DNA of 64,000 bases, from positions 141,604,006-141,668,005 of the forward strand of contig NC_030681.2 of assembly GCF_000004195.4 (NCBI RefSeq). Reading direction: 5' to 3'. The notes beneath the pieces were generated by a model, which was not told where the DNA came from, did no database searches, and saw nothing but the letters and a program-made list of their open reading frames with translations. The position numbers and the translations under genes were made by a program. Below, piece after piece: positions 59,346 through 64,000 of the stretch (its first letter is position 1; every line of letters starts with the position of its first letter). The DNA is from Xenopus tropicalis. Its lineage: Eukaryota; Chordata; Amphibia; Anura; Pipidae.

Positions 59346-60735
59346 AGGAATTGCCCCATGTGTCCTGACATGTCTTGCTTCTCCTTATTCCATATAAAGT
59401 AAACTAATGATCTGGGAGGTAAGGTTTTTGGCTTCTGTTATGATTAACCTCCCCCCTAAAACTCTGGTTTTCTCATAATGTAGAAATAAATTAATTTCAA
59501 GATGTAGATGTACAGTAGGTGCAGCTTCTGGTTCAACTCTCCAGGGGAACTATGCCATTTGCTGGTCAATGATCAAGGCGACTGGGTGGCAACAAAGCCA
59601 ACATATTCCAGTTTTCCCTGTCTGTGCTTGAAAGTGCTCTTCATGCATTGGAGCAGGGACCTCCTTCCATCTACAGAGGGGTGAAACTAGGATGTTGTGT
59701 GGGGCTCTTTAACAAGTTTTGGTTCGGAAGCCAGAATTCCCTTTAGTTTATGATCATATAACATACTGGTATGTTGAAATTGAACCTTAAATTTGCATTG
59801 TGTGTCCCTTTTCTCCCAATATGAACCTTATCCAATCTCTAATTAACACAGAGATCCATATAAAAGCCAACATATTACAGATTTTCAAGCCCAAAGTCTT
59901 TTTCCCCTAGTGTTAATTGAATATGGAAGAAAAGCACCTTCAAAAATAATGAGTGGTTTCAAACAAAGGGGAACTTGGACAAATACCTGAGCTTGAATTG
60001 AATATATAGAGAGAAAGGCATAACTATCGGCAAGATCGGGATTACGGGTTTGGGATCAATGATGGGTTGCTAGTTACGTATTAGCGCCAGAATATATCCT
60101 TTGTTTGCTCCGAGTGTAATTAGCGCTCCTTTATGGAACTCATGAATGGGCCTTTGATTACATGATGGGAAAGTTCCATTTAATGAATACATCGCGCGGC
60201 AGTGAAAGGATCATTGTACCTACCTTGTTCATCGCAGATATATATATAATTTGGAGGCAATTTAATTCTAGACAGGAAAATTGGAGCTTACAAAATCCTT
60301 TGTAGAGATTACCTGGGAGGAGGAAGGGAACAATATAAGAACACAGGAGGTTGTGCTTATCCAAACGTGAAACAAGAAGGAACGTACTACGGACGCCTTT
60401 TATTAAAGATACTGCCTGTGCGTGCCAGTGTGTTTGGGCAGATGCCTCTTTCCTACATGCCTTTATCAGCTTTTGGTATGTAAACTTATTGGAATGTCTA
60501 AAGGGCAAGTAACAACTGCAGGTATAGCTATGCATATCTATTCTAAAGGGCAACATTTCCCTCGGGCGCAAGTGCTAGAGAACCATGGGGCACAAGAACA
60601 AACTCCTTAGTGCTCATCTAACTTCTAACTTGCACCCTGGGGAATTCTGCACTCTGCTCCTTGTTAAATGACAAAAGTTTGTGGCCCTTAGAGTATTTGT
60701 TAAAGAGCCCCACACAACACAGAAACCCCTAATAT
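59346..60735. other. intronic; possible conserved block at 60010-60230
   Basis: 60060-60230 is unique and has gtaattagcgctcc, ctcatgaatgggcc and ttgattacatgatggg. Homeodomain- and POU-like sites of this kind are common in vertebrate conserved non-coding elements. Alignment is needed to decide. Confidence 0.3.
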
Positions 60736-61070
60736 ACCTATCACTGTAATCAGTTCCTTCAAAAAGTAGGAATAAATACCATTTTTATATGCTGAAATCC
60801 AGCTGCAAAACAGTTCTACTCTTTCTGTATCATTTGATATACTGGCAGGGGAGGAGGGACTAAAACACTGATGTTACAGATTGTACCAACTTCTCTAAAG
60901 CTTGCACACAGCATGCAGCAACTACATAACAATGCATTGCACTATGATGTTCCTTTCCTTATTGACATCACATGTGCAGGGAATTGTGGGATTGGGAGGA
61001 TGCAGGCTGAAGGCAGGCTGAGGACAGGCGATTACTGTTCCATTTTATTTGAGTCTCAAAGTAGCCAGCC
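60736..61070 (+). repeat. L2r: second copy of the 36021 repeat
   Basis: Same orientation and near-identical to 36021-36345. It differs by small indels and an extra aggctgaaggc segment near 61010. Confidence 0.8.
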
Positions 61071-61214
61071 AGATCAGCAGGGGAACAGGGGGCGGGGCTG
61101 TTCCAAACCATATTATTACATTAAACATCATGAAACGGCTGCATGTTTTTTAATTGATGTATATTGCAAAGTTGCTTGAAATTATGTTTCCTTTTCAAGA
61201 CGCTTAAGCTTTGC

Positions 61215-62256
61215 CTGGGTGGAGTTTCTTTTTAACTTTTAGTATGATATAGACCAGCGTTTTTCAACCACTGTTCCGCGGCACACTAGTGTGCCGCGAG
61301 ATGTTGCCTGGTGTGCCGTAGGCAGGGCACCAATGTACTAGGGGGGCACTGCTCTTGGCACCAATGTACTAGGGGGGCACTGCTGCTGGGCACCAATGTA
61401 CTAGGGGGGCACTGCTGCTGGGCACCAATGTACTAGGGGGGCACTGCTCTTGGCACCAATGTACTAGGGGGGCACTGCTGCTGGGCACCAATGTACTAGG
61501 GGGGCACTGCTCTTGGCACCAATGTACTAGGGGGGCACTGCTCTTGGCACCAATGTACTAGGGGGGCACTGCTGCTGGGCACCAATGTACTAGGGGGGCA
61601 CTGCTCTTGGCACCAATGTACTAGGGGGCACTGCTGCTGGGCACCAATGTACTAGGGGGGCACTGCTGCTGGGCACCAATGTACTAGGGGGGCACTGCTG
61701 CTGGGCACCAATGTACTAGGGGGGCACTGCTGCTGGGCACAGAGTTAAATTTTTTAACATTTTCTAATGGTGGTGTGCCTCGTGATTTTTTTCATGAAAC
61801 AAGTGTGCCTTTGCCCAAAAAAGGTTGAAAAACACTGATATAGACAATGATATTCTAAAACAATTTGCAAATAGTTTTAATTCTTTTGGTTTTTTGAATT
61901 ATTTAGCTTTTTGTTCAGCAGTTCTCCAGTTTGGAATTTCAGCAGCTTTTTGGTTGCTGGGGGTCTTGTTTTCCTTAGCAACCAGGCAGTGGTTTGAACG
62001 AGAGACTGGAATAGGAATAGGACAGATCCTGAAGAGAAACATAAGGAATAAAAAGTAACAATAATAATAAATAATAGGTTTTTAGCTGCTGGAGTCAGTG
62101 ACCCCCATTGGAAAGCTGAAAAGATGTAGAAGAGGAAGGCAAATAATTAAAAAAAAAAAAACTATAAAAAGGTAATGAAGACCAATTGCAAAGTTGCTAG
62201 GCATAGGGCATTCTACAGTGTATTAAACGTTACCTTAAGGTAAACCACCCCGTTAA
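61215..62256 (+). mobile_element. A6: family A element split by a hAT-type insertion
   Basis: It begins near gggtggagtttctttttaac (inverted relative to the A terminus), continues aacttttagtatgatatagac, is interrupted at 61255, and resumes at 61838 with gttcagcagttctccagtttgg, ccttagcaaccaggcagtgg and gagtcagtgaccccc, ending near aaggtaaaccaccccgttaa at 62256. Confidence 0.75.
61255..61837. mobile_element. R: hAT-type element with 13 internal 32/34-bp units
   Basis: Ends cagcgtttttcaacc and ggttgaaaaacactg are inverted repeats. atatagac flanks it at 61247-61254 and 61838-61845. The outer part carries gttccgcggcacactagtg. The interior is 13 copies of ggcaccaatgtactagggg followed by ggcactgctgctg or ggcactgctctt (two unit types, 34 and 32 bp). 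Confidence 0.92.
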
Positions 62257-64000
62257 TATCCCCCTGTTGTCTTTGAGACATCCAACCAGTAAGTGCTCCC
62301 CCAAACAGGGGCAGGCACCAAGTGTGCCCAATGGAAGCCAGGAACAGAAGCTCTTGTCTGACAGGCAGGAACAGGAAGTGATGTGGCAGACATGGCCGCT
62401 GCCAACCTCATTTTGCAACTCTACTTTTACTGGAGCAAGGCCATAAAGAGGGTCTGGTTGGGGAGGAGCCAAAGGCTTACTAGAAGTTGTTACTTCTCCT
62501 TTAAGAACCAGAAATCTTCTTTGACAATGAAAACACAGACACAAATATATGTGGGGGTTTTGGCAACAACACATTAACGGTGTCTCACAACAGCCTGTTG
62601 TTGTCTTTTTGTGTGTGTGTTAAATCTCCGAGCGATTCAACGTAACAGGAACAGAGTCATCCGTTTGTTGCTATTTAAAGCCCCGCTTTCCTCTGGTGTA
62701 ACTAAATATATAATTCAACAGAACAGGGATTCGACTCCCAACACTTGACAAGGGACTCTGTTGCTAGGCAGCAGGCCCCACGTGTACCAGCATTAAGGGA
62801 AATGATCACACTTGCAAAAAAAAAAGGGAAGACGGCAAAATAAGCTGCTAAATGAGTCGGAGACGCCGTTATTCTCACTCGCCGACTGCACTTCAGCATT
62901 CACTCATCCTCTGTTAGATATGAGAAATGGGCTTGGAAGTGTCTCATTGTATCACGGGAATAGCCATATTGATGTAGCTATCGTTAATCATTCCAACAGT
63001 GCAGTTAAGAGAGAAGCCACCATATTGAATAAAAGGCACAACGTTTCCCTAGGTGCAGTAACCCACAAAAACAAAACAAAAACAAATGTTGCACCCAGGC
63101 CCCCTACTCCCACACCCATACCTTCACCAGCTGTCATCCTCGCTGTTGTTTACAGCTCATACATGGTATCCCCAGGGGACCCAGGTCCAGTTCCCCCCCT
63201 ATAATTAATATAGTCCAATAGGTTAAAAAAATCAGATCTGCACAAACCCTCAAGTTTATAAGGAGTTTTGCTCCATACAGCTCCTTAGACACTAAAAACA
63301 CCCTTAATCTTCAGTCAGTTACACAAGTGAATAAAGGAAGGGAAGGATCTAGGCTATGAATAAAAGATGGCCAGATTAATATTGTTTATGCTGGAGAAGA
63401 GGTGCTTTATGGGAAACATGATCTCTATAAATACCAAAAAGAACGTTAAGAAAGGGTTTTTTCTCTGTAATAAAGTATACATTGATTGGAACATTCTAGA
63501 ATGGGTTAGATTTTTTGTTGCTGATCGATTGGTGATCTAGTGACAGGTACAACCGCCACATTGCAGTCAAACGACCCTCGAAACATACTGTATCTGAGGT
63601 AGCTGCAGATATTGGGTTTCATCCTAATTTGGATCTGCCGAATCAGGTGACAATCTTTAGTAAAGTGAAATATTCTGCTACAATAATACTCAGCAATAAT
63701 TCAATAAGGTGCATAATTCTAAACCAGCTCTTTAAAATGATGAAGTTAATCCAGAACTTACTTTGAGAAAGAGGTTAAGGGCCCCTAAGCTAGACGGATG
63801 GAAATTGTAAGGGTGAGGATTTACGTTGGGCCTGCAGGGTAAGATCCACTCATTTAGCCAGGTCACCAAATGAGCAAAATTTTCTCCAAAAACCTCTGTT
63901 TGGAAACAACGTTATCGCTGTAATTGTTTCCATGTTTTTGATAAAAAGAACTCCCTTGGGAATAAAGCGACTGCTAATTGTAATAAAGACTTTGCCTCGA
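62257..64000. other. intronic; no gene recognised
   Basis: Short frames only. At 63542-63690 the + strand reads DRYNRHIAVKRPSKH then TVSEVAADIGFHPN, which faintly follows the helix-turn-helix pattern of Tc1-type transposases. It is short, without continuation, so it is at best a remnant. Confidence 0.35.

Larger units (their letters stand above)
42616..64000 (+). other. vsnl1: vsnl1 intron following the first coding exon (continues past window)
   Basis: No frame downstream encodes the expected EF2/EF3 residues of VSNL1, so the intron is inferred to run through the end of the window (more than 21 kb). It contains the 68-bp and 52-bp tandem arrays, the second E-family hAT element, the nested A/hAT element near 61-62 kb, and several low-repeat stretches. 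An unrelated gene hosted inside the intron cannot be excluded, but none is visible. Confidence 0.7.

Noticed and set aside
62725..62745. gggattcgactccc resembling a tRNA T-arm (B box)
   Set aside because: The opposite strand reads GGGAGTCGAATCCC, but no acceptor stem, anticodon arm or A box lies at the proper distance.
1..64000. CRISPR-like interpretation of the regular arrays
   Set aside because: The repeats are contiguous with no unique spacers, and the DNA is vertebrate.

Overview
The window is vertebrate nuclear DNA, almost certainly from a frog of the genus Xenopus (X. tropicalis is my best guess). Three things point there: the density and types of short DNA transposons; a SPIN-type hAT element of the kind reported from X. 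tropicalis; and one recognisable coding exon with the frog-like remainder of a conserved vertebrate gene. There are no operons, rRNA, tRNA or CRISPR arrays. Nearly all of the 64 kb is intronic or intergenic.

The only protein-coding sequence I can support is the first coding exon of vsnl1 (visinin-like 1, VILIP-1) on the + strand. The exon is 42447-42615, its ATG is at 42454, and a phase-0 donor follows codon 54. The next vsnl1 exon (EF-hands 2-3) is not visible downstream, so everything from 42616 to 64000 is most simply read as one intron longer than 21 kb. The 5' non-coding exon(s) and promoter could lie in 1-42446, but I cannot place them.

The rest is dominated by transposable elements. 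A: a long interspersed family, six copies (4230, 12297, 14732, 15165, 21045, 61215). B: a TA-flanked inverted-repeat family with CAGGTATGGGA ends, six copies plus a fragment (4579, 9942, 26497, 28018, 33872, 35118, 36340); all but the 28018 copy and the fragment carry an internal array of a 113-bp unit. C: a hAT family with CAGNGATCCCCAAC ends, six copies, three of them with perfect 8-bp target duplications. E: a hAT-type family, two copies with perfect 8-bp duplications and an internal 34-bp minisatellite. There is one SPIN_NA-like hAT element (22292-22477) and one hAT-type element with 13 internal repeat units (61255-61837). Smaller inverted-repeat elements lie at 1044, 8005, 16295, 19028, 21651, 24282 and 25120. 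Retroelement remains lie at 19650-20770, 31441-31900 and 38015-38215. Several elements are nested, up to three deep at 17097-18990.

Tandem arrays are striking: about 390 bp x 2.6 (1-1034), TATC tetranucleotides (11456-12298), 87 bp x 12 (19655-20695), 61 bp x 11 (41697-42350, ending about 95 bp before the vsnl1 exon), 68/67 bp x 16 (45440-46490), and 52 bp x 18.4 (58207-59164). Most longer open reading frames in the window come from these arrays.

Four low-repeat stretches (23230-23480, 47440-47800, 57230-57745, 60010-60230) look like possible conserved non-coding or regulatory DNA around vsnl1. That is inference without an alignment.
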